From: Rhizobacter sp. AJA081-3
GTDB taxonomy: Bacteria; Pseudomonadota; Gammaproteobacteria; Burkholderiales; Burkholderiaceae_C
Assembly (NCBI RefSeq): GCF_017795745.1
Contig: NZ_CP059067.1
Location: forward strand, 124,001-188,000
Length of the DNA: 64,000 nucleotides
Reading direction: 5' to 3'
Position numbers and translations under genes: made by a program. Shown piece after piece: positions 46,041 to 54,519 of the stretch. Positions within the stretch are counted from its first letter, which is position 1, and each line of letters begins with the position of its first letter. The notes under the pieces were generated by a model. That model was not told the DNA's origin and made no database searches. It worked only from the letters and a program-made list of their open reading frames with translations.

Positions 46041-46612
46041 GGCAGCTGAACCGGCGCGGAAAGACCTTGCCACCAGCCGCCGAGCTGGGCGACAGCCGTG
46101 GCGAGATCTCCGTCGTTGCTGATGCGTTGGTCGAGGGACCCTGCGGGCACGCTGCGCTGCAGCCGATCCAGGATGCTCGCGCCGGCTTCCCGGGCGCGGC
46201 TCATCAGGCGCGCCTGGCGCACGACGTCGGCAGCGACGACTTCGATCACATGGGCCTGCGGTGCCGCAGCGCGCAGCGCGCCCAGGTGGGCGCGCGATCC
46301 GTTCATCGCCACCCAGCGGCCTTGGCCCAGGGGCGCGAGCTCGGACCAGCGCACGCCGTAATGCAGCCCATGCGCCTGCCACGCGAAGGCGAAGGCGTCG
46401 GCCGCCCGCGCCGCGCCGAAGCCGGCTTCGTCGATGGCCTCGTGGGCCTCGCTCGAATCGCCACCGGCGCGTGTGATGGTGCGCCGCGCGAGGTGCGGGC
46501 GGAGCTCCTGCGGCAGCGACGCGAGCCAGCCCCGCAGCACGCTGTCCTTGCCGGCGCCGGAGGCGCCGACGATCACCAGCAAGCGGTGCGAATGTCCTTG
46601 AAGCAGGTTCAT
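46037..46612 (-). CDS. phnN: PhnN, ribose 1,5-bisphosphokinase
   Basis: This 191-aa P-loop kinase phosphorylates ribose 1,5-bisphosphate to PRPP at the end of the C-P lyase pathway. Walker A is VIVGASGAGKDSVL (about residues 13-26). ARRTITR and HGLHYGV are conserved in guanylate-kinase-like PhnN. It overlaps both neighbours by four bases (DUF1045 upstream, ptxD downstream), so translation is coupled. Confidence 0.9.
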   Translation of the reverse strand: MNLLQGHSHRLLVIVGASGAGKDSVLRGWLASLPQELRPHLARRTITRAGGDSSEAHEAIDEAGFGAARAADAFAFAWQAHGLHYGVRWSELAPLGQGRWVAMNGSRAHLGALRAAAPQAHVIEVVAADVVRQARLMSRAREAGASILDRLQRSVPAGSLDQRISNDGDLATAVAQLGGWWQGLSAPVQLP

Positions 46613-47310
46613 GGGGTTCCCAGCGCGAAGCGATGGCGCAGTTCGAACGGTTCGCCCGGCGCGGGCTCGACGAAGACACACAAGTGCTCGCACATCAGGG
46701 GCTGCCCCAGCGCCGGCGCAAAGTGCCGCGAGGCCGAGGCACGCAGTGCCGCGATGCGGTCGGCATCGACCCCGGCCAGGCTGCTGCTCAGCGTCATGTG
46801 GAAGCGCCAGTCGTCGAGCACGAAGGCGTAGCCGAGCCGATCCAGGTTCTCGCGCTGGCGAGCGTCCAGCGGCGCGCGCGAGGGCCGCTCTCGCTCGGCC
46901 GCGGTGGCCGGCGCCCGCCACGGGTCCAGCGCGATCACGCAGTCGTCGGCCAGTTGCCTCAGCGGGTGCGAAGGCTCGAGCGGCTCGACCGGTCGCAAGG
47001 CAATGAAGTCCGACAGCAGCGCCACGCGCAGCGTCGGCATCTCGAACGGCGCGTGCCGCGCCGCCAGGGCGCGCACGGCCGCGAGCCAGTCCGATCCGCG
47101 CACGTTGGCCGCCAGCGCCATCGGCGCCTTCAGCGTCGCGTGGAAGCCGTAGCGCCACGGCGTGGCGACCAGCGAATGCGCTGGCGCGCCGACCGGGCCT
47201 GAATCGCTGTCGTTGCGGCCCAGCCAGCGGCAGCCCAGGCGCCACAGAGGATGCCCCGGCGGCGGCGCGAAATAGACCGCGTGGCGCGATGTCGCGGCGT
47301 CGATCGTCAT
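46609..47310 (-). CDS. DUF1045 2H-phosphoesterase-like protein of the C-P lyase locus
   Basis: This 233-aa protein carries two H-x-T/S motifs, FHATLKAP (about residue 57) and FHMTLSSS (about 170), the mark of 2H phosphoesterases, which open cyclic phosphates. DUF1045 genes are often found in C-P lyase operons. The metallo-beta-lactamase PhnP, which opens 5-phosphoribosyl 1,2-cyclic phosphate in E. coli, is not seen in this window, so this protein may do that step (inference). It overlaps phnF and phnN by four bases on each side. Confidence 0.85.
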   Translation of the reverse strand: MTIDAATSRHAVYFAPPPGHPLWRLGCRWLGRNDSDSGPVGAPAHSLVATPWRYGFHATLKAPMALAANVRGSDWLAAVRALAARHAPFEMPTLRVALLSDFIALRPVEPLEPSHPLRQLADDCVIALDPWRAPATAAERERPSRAPLDARQRENLDRLGYAFVLDDWRFHMTLSSSLAGVDADRIAALRASASRHFAPALGQPLMCEHLCVFVEPAPGEPFELRHRFALGTP

Positions 47311-48062
47311 GCTTCGTGCGAGACGGTGAGTTGCACGGCGTCCGCCGCAAAGAGGGTGCGGCCGGCCTCGACGGGCACGCCATCGCTGTCGACGCTGTGG
47401 AACTGCACGACCAGCACCGGCTCGGTGGCCGCGCGGGCGAGCGCATCCGCTTCCTGCGCGCTGGGCAGCCGACACGATACCGTGCTGCCGGCGCGTTGGT
47501 AATCGTGCACGCCCAGGCGCTGCAGGGCGCCGGTGATCGAACCGGCCTGTCGGAACGCATCGCCCATGCCGCGCAGGCGAGCCGCCGGGTAGGCGGTGGT
47601 GGACAGGCCGATCGGCCGGCCGCGCACCGTGGCCCGCGTGTGCAGCACCTCGACCTCGGCACTCGGCGACAGGCGCAGCGGATCGGACCATTCGCCGGCC
47701 AGCGTCGTCTCGTGGCGAAGCAGTTCACGCTGCGCACGCTCGCCCGCTTCGGCGAGGTTCTCGCTCAGGCGCGTGCGGCGCTTCAAGGCGTAGTCGAGCA
47801 CGAGCTCGCGCACGAAGGTGCCGCGGCCCTGCTCGACGCGCAGGTGCCCTTCGTGCACCAGTTGTCGCACGGCCTGACGCAGCGTGTGCCGGTGCACCCC
47901 GAAACGCTCCGCGAGCACCGATTCGTTGGGCAGGCGCGTGCCTGGCGCGAAGCGGCCGGCGGCGATGTCCGCGCGCAGCGCAGCGGCGATCTGCGACCAG
48001 CGTGCCGTCGGCGGGACAGGCACGTCGTGCGTGGTCAGCGAGAGGGTGTTGTCGTCGAGCAT
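47307..48062 (-). CDS. phnF: PhnF, GntR-family regulator of phosphonate genes
   Basis: This 251-aa protein has an N-terminal GntR winged helix (about residues 20-88, GTRLPNESVLAERFGVHRHTLRQAVRQLVHEGHL) and a C-terminal UTRA ligand-binding domain (RATVRGRPIGLSTTAYPAARL). PhnF proteins repress phosphonate or phosphate-uptake genes. It is divergent from phnG, and a partly palindromic TCTAGA-centred site lies in the shared 67-bp region, with a close copy before phnC. Confidence 0.9.
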   Translation of the reverse strand: MLDDNTLSLTTHDVPVPPTARWSQIAAALRADIAAGRFAPGTRLPNESVLAERFGVHRHTLRQAVRQLVHEGHLRVEQGRGTFVRELVLDYALKRRTRLSENLAEAGERAQRELLRHETTLAGEWSDPLRLSPSAEVEVLHTRATVRGRPIGLSTTAYPAARLRGMGDAFRQAGSITGALQRLGVHDYQRAGSTVSCRLPSAQEADALARAATEPVLVVQFHSVDSDGVPVEAGRTLFAADAVQLTVSHEA

Positions 48063-48079
48063 GGTCAACAAATTGTCAT
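48062..48079 (+). promoter_or_regulatory. Candidate Pho box before phnG
   Basis: TGGTCAA-CAAA-TTGTCAT has two heptamers 11 bp apart, matching CTGTCAY at 10 of 14; the second is 6 of 7. It overlaps the phnF start codon and lies 50 bp before phnG. Confidence 0.35.
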
Positions 48080-48109
48080 GGGTCCTGCAGACACTGGCCG
48101 TCATCTTGA

Positions 48110-48123
48110 GTCGTCTAGATGAC
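48110..48123. promoter_or_regulatory. Candidate PhnF operator, phnF-phnG region
   Basis: GTCGTCTAGATGAC is an inverted repeat around TCTAGA with one unpaired position per arm. On the opposite strand it shares the eleven bases TCATCTAGACG with the region before phnC (57200-57213). Another GTCATCT half-site lies just upstream (48100-48106). Confidence 0.5.
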
Positions 48124-48129
48124 ATCCGC

Positions 48130-48603
48130 ATGACCCACCCTCCCTCTTCGCCGCAGGCCCGCCGGGCCGACTGGCTGCGCGTCCTCGCGCGCGCACCATC
48201 CGCCGAACTCGCGCGGCTGGCGGCGCCGGTGCTCGGCGAGTACCGCTTCGAATGGCTGCGCGCGCCAGAGCAGGGGCTGATGATGGTGCGCGCGCGCATC
48301 GGCAATGCCGGCGACCGCTTCAACATCGGCGAAGCGACCGTCACGCGCTGCGCCGTACGGCACCGCGCCATCGGCGGCGAGCAGGTGGCCGGCGTCGGCC
48401 ACGTGCTCGGGCTCGACGCGCCGCGTGCCGAGCGCGTGGCGCAGCTCGACGCGCTGCTGCAGGTCGAGGCCCTGCACGCGCTGCTGTGCCGCAACGTGGT
48501 GGAGCCGCTGCGCGAATGCCGTGCGCAGATCGACCGCGACGAGCGGGCACGCACCGAAGCCAGCCGTGTGCGCTTCTTCACCTTGCAGCCGGAGGCCGCA
48601 TGA
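48130..48603 (+). CDS. phnG: PhnG, C-P lyase core complex subunit
   Basis: This 157-aa subunit belongs to the PhnGHIJ core complex, which with PhnI attaches phosphonate to the ribose of ATP. Family features are RADWLRVLARAP near the start, FEWLRAPEQGLMMVRARIGNAGDRFNIGEATVTRCAVR, and LDALLQVEALHALL. The ATG at 48130 is the first gene downstream of the divergent region. Its stop overlaps the phnH start (ATGA). Confidence 0.92.
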   Translation: MTHPPSSPQARRADWLRVLARAPSAELARLAAPVLGEYRFEWLRAPEQGLMMVRARIGNAGDRFNIGEATVTRCAVRHRAIGGEQVAGVGHVLGLDAPRAERVAQLDALLQVEALHALLCRNVVEPLRECRAQIDRDERARTEASRVRFFTLQPEAA

Positions 48604-49259
48604 GCGCGGTGCTGGGCCACCCCGCAGCGGATCGACTGGCCACCGTCGGCCGTGGCTTCGCGCAACCGGTGCACGCAGCGCAGCAGGCGTTTCGTGCGCT
48701 GCTCGAGGCCATGTCGAGGCCGGGTTGCATTCAGGCGCTGCCCGAGCCGGTGCTCGCAGGGATGGAGCCGCCGGGGCTGGCGCGCGGCATGACCGCGCTG
48801 CTGCTGACGCTGCTCGACGCCGAGACCAGCCTGTGGATCGATCCCGCGCTGGCCGGGGCCGAGGGCCTGAACTACCTGCGCTTCCACACCGGTGTGCGCA
48901 CGCTGGCCAACGTGGGCGACGCAGCCTTCGTGGTGTGTCCTGCCGACCGGGCACAGCCCGCGACCTGGTCGGCACTCAGCGCCGGCACCGACGAAGTGCC
49001 GCAGTCCGGCGCCACGCTGCTCGTCGAAGTGCCATCGCTGCAGGCGCAGGGCGCGGCGTCCTCGTCCACGCGCTTGCGACTGGCAGGCCCCGGCATCGAG
49101 AGCACGCAGGTGTTGGTCGTCAGCGGCCTGGACGCGCCGTTCTGGCGGGCTCGCGCCGCGATGGAGGCCGATTACCCGCGCGGCATCGACCTGATCCTGT
49201 GCTGCGGCGACACCCTCGCCGCGATCCCGCGCACCACGCGCGTCACCGTCGAAGGCTGA
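48600..49259 (+). CDS. phnH: PhnH, C-P lyase core complex subunit
   Basis: This 219-aa core complex subunit resembles PLP-fold proteins but has no known cofactor. Features are AQQAFRALLEAMSRPG, TLLDAETSLWIDP, FHTG, and GTDEVPQSGATLLVEV near 140, followed by the RGIDLILCCGDTLAAIPRTTRV C-terminus, all typical of PhnH. It overlaps phnG by four bases and lies 4 bp before phnI. Confidence 0.92.
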   Translation: MSAVLGHPAADRLATVGRGFAQPVHAAQQAFRALLEAMSRPGCIQALPEPVLAGMEPPGLARGMTALLLTLLDAETSLWIDPALAGAEGLNYLRFHTGVRTLANVGDAAFVVCPADRAQPATWSALSAGTDEVPQSGATLLVEVPSLQAQGAASSSTRLRLAGPGIESTQVLVVSGLDAPFWRARAAMEADYPRGIDLILCCGDTLAAIPRTTRVTVEG

Positions 49260-49263
49260 TCGC

Positions 49264-50343
49264 ATGTACATCGCAGTCAAGGGCGGCGAGCAGGCGATCG
49301 CAGCATCGCTGCAGTTGCTGGCCTCGGCACGCCGCGGCGACACCGAGGTGCCCGAGCTCGGTGCCGACCAGCTGCGCGAGCAGTTGCGCTTGGGCGTAGA
49401 CCGGGTGATGGCCGAGGCCTCGCTGTACGACCCGGACCTGGCAGCGCTGGCGCTCAAGCAGGCACGCGGCGACACCATCGAGGCCGTCTTCCTGCTGCGC
49501 GCCTACCGCACCACGCTGCCGCGCCTGGGCTTCAGCGTGCCGGTCGACACCGCCCGCATGCGCGTGAAGCGCCGGGTGTCGGCGATCTTCAAGGACGTGC
49601 CGGGCGGGCAGCTGCTCGGGCCCAGCTTCGACTACACGCAGCGCCTGCTCGACTTCGAGCTGGCCCGCGCCGGTACCGCCGTCGAGCCCGTGACACGCGT
49701 TGCCTTCGAGGCCGACCCGAATGCCCCGCTGCGCAGCCCGATCGACGAGCTCGCAGCACAAGGCCTGATCGAACCCTGTGTGCCCAGCGGCGGGGACCCC
49801 GAGCCGCCCGACATCACCCGCGACCCGCCCTCGCACCCGATGCCGCGAACCGCCCGGCTGCAGATGCTCGCCCGCGCCGACGAAGGCTGGGTGCTCGGCA
49901 TGGGCTACTCCACGCAGCGCGGCTATGCCTACACGCACCCGTTCGCCGGCGAGATCCGCCACGGCGCAGTGCCGCTGGAGATCGTGCCCGACGAACTCGG
50001 CTTCCCGATCGAGATCGGCGAGATCGAGCTCACCGACTGCCAGATGGTGAACCAATTCGCCGGCAGCGCCACGCAGCCGCCGCAGTTCACCCGCGGCCAG
50101 GGCCTGGTGTTCGGCCATGGCGAGCGCAAGGCGATGGCGATGTCGCTGGTGGACCGCGTGATGCGCGCAGACGAGTTCGACGAGCAGCTCACCAGCCCGG
50201 CGCAGGACAGCGAGTTCGTGCTCTCGCACGGCGACAACGTCGAGGCCTCCGGCTTCGTGCAGCACCTGAAGCTGCCGCACTACGTGACCTTCGAATCCGA
50301 ACTGCTGCTGGTGCGCGCGCTGCGCGAGGAGCGCTCACGATGA
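49264..50343 (+). CDS. phnI: PhnI, C-P lyase nucleosidase subunit
   Basis: This 359-aa subunit displaces adenine from ATP with phosphonate to give ribose-phosphonate triphosphate, together with PhnG, H and L. It starts MYIAVKGGEQAI, the near-invariant PhnI start, with FSVPVDTARMRVKRRVSAIFKDVPGGQLLG and DNVEASGFVQHLKLPHYVTFESEL near the C-terminus. The stop overlaps phnJ by four bases. Confidence 0.95.
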   Translation: MYIAVKGGEQAIAASLQLLASARRGDTEVPELGADQLREQLRLGVDRVMAEASLYDPDLAALALKQARGDTIEAVFLLRAYRTTLPRLGFSVPVDTARMRVKRRVSAIFKDVPGGQLLGPSFDYTQRLLDFELARAGTAVEPVTRVAFEADPNAPLRSPIDELAAQGLIEPCVPSGGDPEPPDITRDPPSHPMPRTARLQMLARADEGWVLGMGYSTQRGYAYTHPFAGEIRHGAVPLEIVPDELGFPIEIGEIELTDCQMVNQFAGSATQPPQFTRGQGLVFGHGERKAMAMSLVDRVMRADEFDEQLTSPAQDSEFVLSHGDNVEASGFVQHLKLPHYVTFESELLLVRALREERSR

Positions 50344-51170
50344 ACGGATACAACTTCGCCTACCTCGACGAGGGCACGAAGCGGATGATCCGCCGCGCGC
50401 TGCTGAAGGCCGTCGCGATTCCGGGCCACCAGGTGCCGTTCGGCTCGCGCGAGATGCCGCTGGCCTACGGATGGGGCACCGGCGGCATCCAGGTCACGGC
50501 AGCGGTGATCGGGCAGCACGACGTGCTCAAGGTGATCGACCAGGGCTCCGACGACACCACCAACGCCGTCAACATCCGCCGCTTCTTCGCCCGCACCACC
50601 GAGGCCCGGACCACCGAGCGCACGGCGGATGCGACGATCATCCAGACGCGCCACCGCATCCCGGAGCGGCCGCTGACCGAGGCGCAGATCATCGTCTACC
50701 AGGTGCCGCAGCCCGAGCCGCTGTTCAAGCTGGAGGCGCGCCGCCGCGAGACGCTCAAGCTGCACGCCTTCGCCGAGTACGGCCTGATGAACGTGAAGCT
50801 GTACGAAGACATCGCGCAGTGGGGGCGCATCGACACCACCTACGACTACCCGGTGCTGGTGCATGGCCGGCACGTGATGTCGCCCTCGCCGATCCCGAGC
50901 TTCGACAACCCGAAGATGCACCGCATGCCGGCGCTGCAGCTGTTCGGCGCCGGGCGAGAGAAGCGCCTGTATGCCGTACCGCCCTACACCGACGTGAAGA
51001 GCCTGGACTTCGAGGACCACCCCTTCCGCATCGAGCCGCAAGGGCATGCCTGCGAGCTGTGCGGCTGCACCACGAGCTACCTCGACGAGGTGGCGACCGA
51101 CGAAGGCACGACGCTGTGGACATGCTCCGACACCGACCACTGCCGCGAGCAGCAGGAGACGCGCGCATGA
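50340..51170 (+). CDS. phnJ: PhnJ, radical-SAM C-P lyase
   Basis: This 276-aa catalytic subunit cleaves the carbon-phosphorus bond by a radical SAM reaction, yielding 5-phosphoribosyl 1,2-cyclic phosphate and an alkane. The Cys pattern CELCGC (C238, C241) with C262 forms the unusual [4Fe-4S] site. C268 in CSDTDHC matches the E. coli thiyl residue C272, and G29 the glycyl position G32. It overlaps both phnI and phnK by four bases. Confidence 0.96.
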   Translation: MNGYNFAYLDEGTKRMIRRALLKAVAIPGHQVPFGSREMPLAYGWGTGGIQVTAAVIGQHDVLKVIDQGSDDTTNAVNIRRFFARTTEARTTERTADATIIQTRHRIPERPLTEAQIIVYQVPQPEPLFKLEARRRETLKLHAFAEYGLMNVKLYEDIAQWGRIDTTYDYPVLVHGRHVMSPSPIPSFDNPKMHRMPALQLFGAGREKRLYAVPPYTDVKSLDFEDHPFRIEPQGHACELCGCTTSYLDEVATDEGTTLWTCSDTDHCREQQETRA

Positions 51171-51970
51171 ACGAACTTCAGCCTCTGCTGCGCGTGCAGC
51201 AGCTCAGCCACCGCTTTGCCGGCGCTCGCGACGCGGCCGGCCAGACACCGTGGGCGGTGCGCGAGGCCTCGCTCGAGCTGCACCCCGGCGAGGTGCTGGC
51301 CATCGTCGGCGAATCGGGATCGGGCAAGTCCACGCTGCTGAACTGCATCGCCGGGCGGCTGCAGCCCACCGAAGGCCGCGTGCTCTACCGGCGCCGCGAC
51401 GGCCGCGAGTTCGACGTGCATGCCGCCGGCGAACGCGAGCGCCGCGAGCTGGCGCGCACCGAATGGGGCTTCGTCGCGCAGCATGCCCACGAGGGCCTGC
51501 GCATGAACGTGAGCGCCGGCGCGAACGTGGGCGAGCGCCTGATGGGGCAGGGCGAGCGGCGCTACGCCACGCTGCGCGACACGGCCATGCGCTGGATGGA
51601 CCGCGTCGAGCTCGACCCGGCGCGGCTGGACGACTCGCCGCGCGACTTCTCCGGCGGCATGCGCCAGCGCCTGCAGATCGCGCGCAACCTGGTGACGCGC
51701 CCGCGCCTGGTGCTGATGGACGAGCCGACGTCGGGGCTGGATGTCTCGGTGCAGGCCCGCCTGCTCGACTTGATCCGATTGCTCGTCGGCCGGCTGCACC
51801 TGTCGGCGCTGGTCGTGACGCACGACCTCGGCGTGGCGCGGCTGCTGGCGCACCGCACGCTGGTGATGCGCCAGGGCCGCATCGTCGAGCAGGGGCTGAC
51901 GGACCGGGTGTTCGACGACCCGCAGCATCCCTACACGCAGTTGCTCGTCTCGTCGGTGGTGTCGGCATGA
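51167..51970 (+). CDS. phnK: PhnK, ATPase subunit associated with the C-P lyase complex
   Basis: This 267-aa ABC-type ATPase docks on the PhnGHIJ core rather than on a membrane permease. Walker A is [16 protein letters not shown], the signature FSGGMRQRLQIARNL, and Walker B LVLMDEPTSGLD. The C-terminal DDPQHPYTQLLVSSVV resembles oligopeptide transporter ATPases, as is usual for PhnK. Its stop overlaps the phnL start. Confidence 0.93.
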   Translation: MNELQPLLRVQQLSHRFAGARDAAGQTPWAVREASLELHPGEVLAIVGESGSGKSTLLNCIAGRLQPTEGRVLYRRRDGREFDVHAAGERERRELARTEWGFVAQHAHEGLRMNVSAGANVGERLMGQGERRYATLRDTAMRWMDRVELDPARLDDSPRDFSGGMRQRLQIARNLVTRPRLVLMDEPTSGLDVSVQARLLDLIRLLVGRLHLSALVVTHDLGVARLLAHRTLVMRQGRIVEQGLTDRVFDDPQHPYTQLLVSSVVSA

Positions 51971-52725
51971 ACGGCGCCCCGATGGCCGCGCCCGTGCTCG
52001 AAGCCCGAGGCGTGCACAAGCACTTCACGCTGCACCTGCGCGACGGCCTGCGCCTGCCGGTGCTCGACCGCATGGACCTGCAGGTCCATGCCGGCGAGTG
52101 CGTGGCGCTGGTCGGCCCCTCGGGCCGCGGCAAGTCGACGCTGATGAAGTGCCTGTACGGCAGTTACGCCGTCGATGCGGGCGAACTCTGGCTGCAGCGC
52201 GAAGACGGGCAGCGCGTCGACCTCGCCGCCGCCGCGCCACGCGAACTGATCGCGCTGCGCCGGCGCGAGATCGCCTACGTGAGCCAGTTCCTGCGCGCGC
52301 TGCCGCGGCAGGCGGCGCTCGATGCGGTGGCCGAGCGGCTGCTGCAGGCGGAGCCCGCCGATCCCGAGGCCGATGCTGACCCGCTCGACGACACGCCGTA
52401 CATGGCAGCGCTTGAAGCCGCACGCGAACAGGTGCGCGCGCTGTTCTCGCGGCTGAACCTGCCCGCCGGGCTGTGGGGCCTGCCGCCGGCGACCTTCTCC
52501 GGCGGCGAGCAGCAACGCGTGAACATCGCGCGCGGCTTCATCCTGCCGGCGCGGCTGCTCTTGCTCGACGAGCCCACCGCCTCGCTGGATGCGGCCAACC
52601 GCCGCGTGGTGATCGAGCTGATCCGCGAGGCCAAGCAGCGCGGCAGCGCCATCGTCGGCATCTTCCACGACGAGGAGGTCCGGGACGCCGTGGCCGACCG
52701 CCGCGTCGATTTCGGCACCGCCTGA
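51967..52725 (+). CDS. phnL: PhnL, ATPase subunit of the C-P lyase system
   Basis: This 252-aa ABC-type ATPase binds with PhnK to the core complex. Walker A is GPSGRGKSTLMKCLYG, the signature FSGGEQQRVNIARGF, and Walker B LLLLDEPTASLD. IAYVSQFLRALPRQ and IVGIFHDEEVRDAVADR are typical of PhnL. It overlaps phnK by four bases. Confidence 0.93.
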   Translation: MNGAPMAAPVLEARGVHKHFTLHLRDGLRLPVLDRMDLQVHAGECVALVGPSGRGKSTLMKCLYGSYAVDAGELWLQREDGQRVDLAAAAPRELIALRRREIAYVSQFLRALPRQAALDAVAERLLQAEPADPEADADPLDDTPYMAALEAAREQVRALFSRLNLPAGLWGLPPATFSGGEQQRVNIARGFILPARLLLLDEPTASLDAANRRVVIELIREAKQRGSAIVGIFHDEEVRDAVADRRVDFGTA

Positions 52726-52743
52726 CCGGCCACGAAAGCCAGC

Positions 52744-53886
52744 ATGAACGAACAGATCTTCACCAACGCCCGTGTGGTGCTCGGCCACGAGGTCCTGCCG
52801 CGCGGCACGGTGCGCGTGGTCGACGGCGTCATCGCCTCGGTCGATGCCGGCGCCAGCCAGGTGGCCGGGGCGATCGATCTCGAGGGCGACCTGCTGCTGC
52901 CCGGGCTCGTCGAGGTGCACACCGACAACCTCGAGCGCCACGTGATGCCGCGCCCCAAGGTGAGCTTCCCGATGCGCGCGGCGATGCAGGCCCACGATGC
53001 CGAGCTCGCCTCGGCGGGCATCACCACGGTGCTCGACGCCATCGGCGTCGGCGACCCGTACGGCGACGGCTTCCGCTCGCGCGATCAGAGCGCCCTGCTC
53101 GAGGTGCTCGACCAGCTCGAGGCGGCCGGCGCGCTGCGCAGCCAGCACCTGATCCACGTGCGCTGCGAGCTGCCGGCACCGAATGCGCTGGAACTGTTCG
53201 AGCCCTTCGCCGGCCACCGCCGGCTGCGCCTGATCTCGCTGATGGACCACACGCCGGGCCAGCGCCAGTGGACCGACATCGAGCATGCGCGAATCTACTA
53301 CACCGGCAAGAAGGGCTGGAGCGACGCGAAGTTCGCCGAGGAGATGCGCATCGCCCCGCAGCGCCAGGCGCAGTATGCACAGCCGCACCGGGCCTGGTTC
53401 GCCGACTTCGCGCGCGAGCATGGCGTGGCACTGGCCACGCACGACGACACGACGCTGGCGCATGTCGACGAGGCACGCGAAATGGGGGCGTCGATGAGCG
53501 AGTTCCCGACCACGCTGGAGGCGGCGCGCCATGCGCATCGCCATGGCCTCAAGACGATCGCCGGCGCGCCGAACGTGGTGCGCGGCGGTTCGCATTCGGG
53601 CAACGTGGCGGCCATCACGCTGGCGCGTGAAGGCGTGCTCGACGGCCTGTCGTCGGACTACGTGCCGGGCAGCCTGCTGCAGGCGGCCTGGTGCCTGCAC
53701 CGCGACGCCGGGTTCTCGCTGCCGGAGGCGATGCAGGTGGTCAGCCGCGGGCCGGCCGAGGCGGCCGGCCTGCACGACCGCGGCCGCATCGAGCCGGGGC
53801 AACGCGGCGACCTGGTGCGCGTGCGCGAACTCGATGCGCACCCGGTGGTGCGCTCGGTCTTCGTCGCCGGCGAGCGTGTCGCCTGA
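52744..53886 (+). CDS. phnM: PhnM, ribose-phosphonate triphosphate pyrophosphohydrolase
   Basis: This 380-aa amidohydrolase-fold enzyme removes pyrophosphate from ribose-phosphonate triphosphate before PhnJ acts. Family features are LPGLVEVHTDNLERHVMPRP (metal ligands in HTDNLERH), LMDHTPGQRQW, ATHDDTTLAHVDEAREMGASMSEFPTTLEAA and GAPNVVRGGSHSGNVAA. It is the last gene of phnGHIJKLM and converges on the HD-domain gene with a 19-bp gap. Confidence 0.95.
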   Translation: MNEQIFTNARVVLGHEVLPRGTVRVVDGVIASVDAGASQVAGAIDLEGDLLLPGLVEVHTDNLERHVMPRPKVSFPMRAAMQAHDAELASAGITTVLDAIGVGDPYGDGFRSRDQSALLEVLDQLEAAGALRSQHLIHVRCELPAPNALELFEPFAGHRRLRLISLMDHTPGQRQWTDIEHARIYYTGKKGWSDAKFAEEMRIAPQRQAQYAQPHRAWFADFAREHGVALATHDDTTLAHVDEAREMGASMSEFPTTLEAARHAHRHGLKTIAGAPNVVRGGSHSGNVAAITLAREGVLDGLSSDYVPGSLLQAAWCLHRDAGFSLPEAMQVVSRGPAEAAGLHDRGRIEPGQRGDLVRVRELDAHPVVRSVFVAGERVA

Positions 53887-53905
53887 TCTGGCGACTGATC
53901 GAGGG

Positions 53906-54502
53906 TCAGGCGAGGTCGGTGGCGCCGATGCCGGTCAGCGAGTCGGTGAAGGGCCGCTCGCGCACGTCTTCCAGCAGCGCGAGGTAGTACGCCAGCGAGG
54001 GCGTCGGCTTGCCCGGCTGCTTGGCCAGGTCGTCCCAGCGGCGCAACTGCACCGCATCACGGGCGAAAGGCAGCGCCTCGAAGCGGTCGATCTCGTCGTC
54101 GCTCATCGCACCGCCCTGCAAGGCCAGCGAATGCAACGACGCGGGCGACAGCTGCCTGGCGTAGTGCGGGTCGACGCGAACGAGGAAACGCTTCGCCTCG
54201 ACGTGCAGGCGCACCGGCTCGGTCACTGACTCGTCGAAGCCCGCCGAGAGAAAGGGGATGGCCAGCAGCTCATGGCGGTCATCGACCCGGTCCGAGCGGG
54301 CGATCGCCTCGGCGGCGAGGAAGTGCCCCACGTCGTGCAGAAACGCGGCGGCCACCAGCGACTCGTCCGCATTCGCCCACTCGGCGAGCTGCGCGCACTG
54401 CAGCGCGTGCGCGAGTGCGCTGATGGCCTCGCGCCGCGCGCCCTCGTAGGGCACATGGCCATGGGCCGCGAAGAGCTGCTCGATGCGCCCGGTGAGATCC
54501 AT
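53906..54502 (-). CDS. PhnZ-like HD-domain protein of phosphonate metabolism
   Basis: This 198-aa HD-domain protein has SALAHALQCAQLAEWANADESLVAAAFLHDVGHFLAAEA (His-Asp pair near residue 53), then VRLHVEAKRFLV. This arrangement matches the phosphonate-operon HD family that includes the di-iron oxygenase PhnZ, which cleaves hydroxylated 2-aminoethylphosphonate. No PhnY dioxygenase is in the window, so the substrate may differ. It follows phnE by 17 bp as last gene of a phnC-phnD-phnE-HD operon. Confidence 0.82.
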   Translation of the reverse strand: MDLTGRIEQLFAAHGHVPYEGARREAISALAHALQCAQLAEWANADESLVAAAFLHDVGHFLAAEAIARSDRVDDRHELLAIPFLSAGFDESVTEPVRLHVEAKRFLVRVDPHYARQLSPASLHSLALQGGAMSDDEIDRFEALPFARDAVQLRRWDDLAKQPGKPTPSLAYYLALLEDVRERPFTDSLTGIGATDLA

Positions 54503-54519
54503 GGCCTGGCTCCTGAGGT

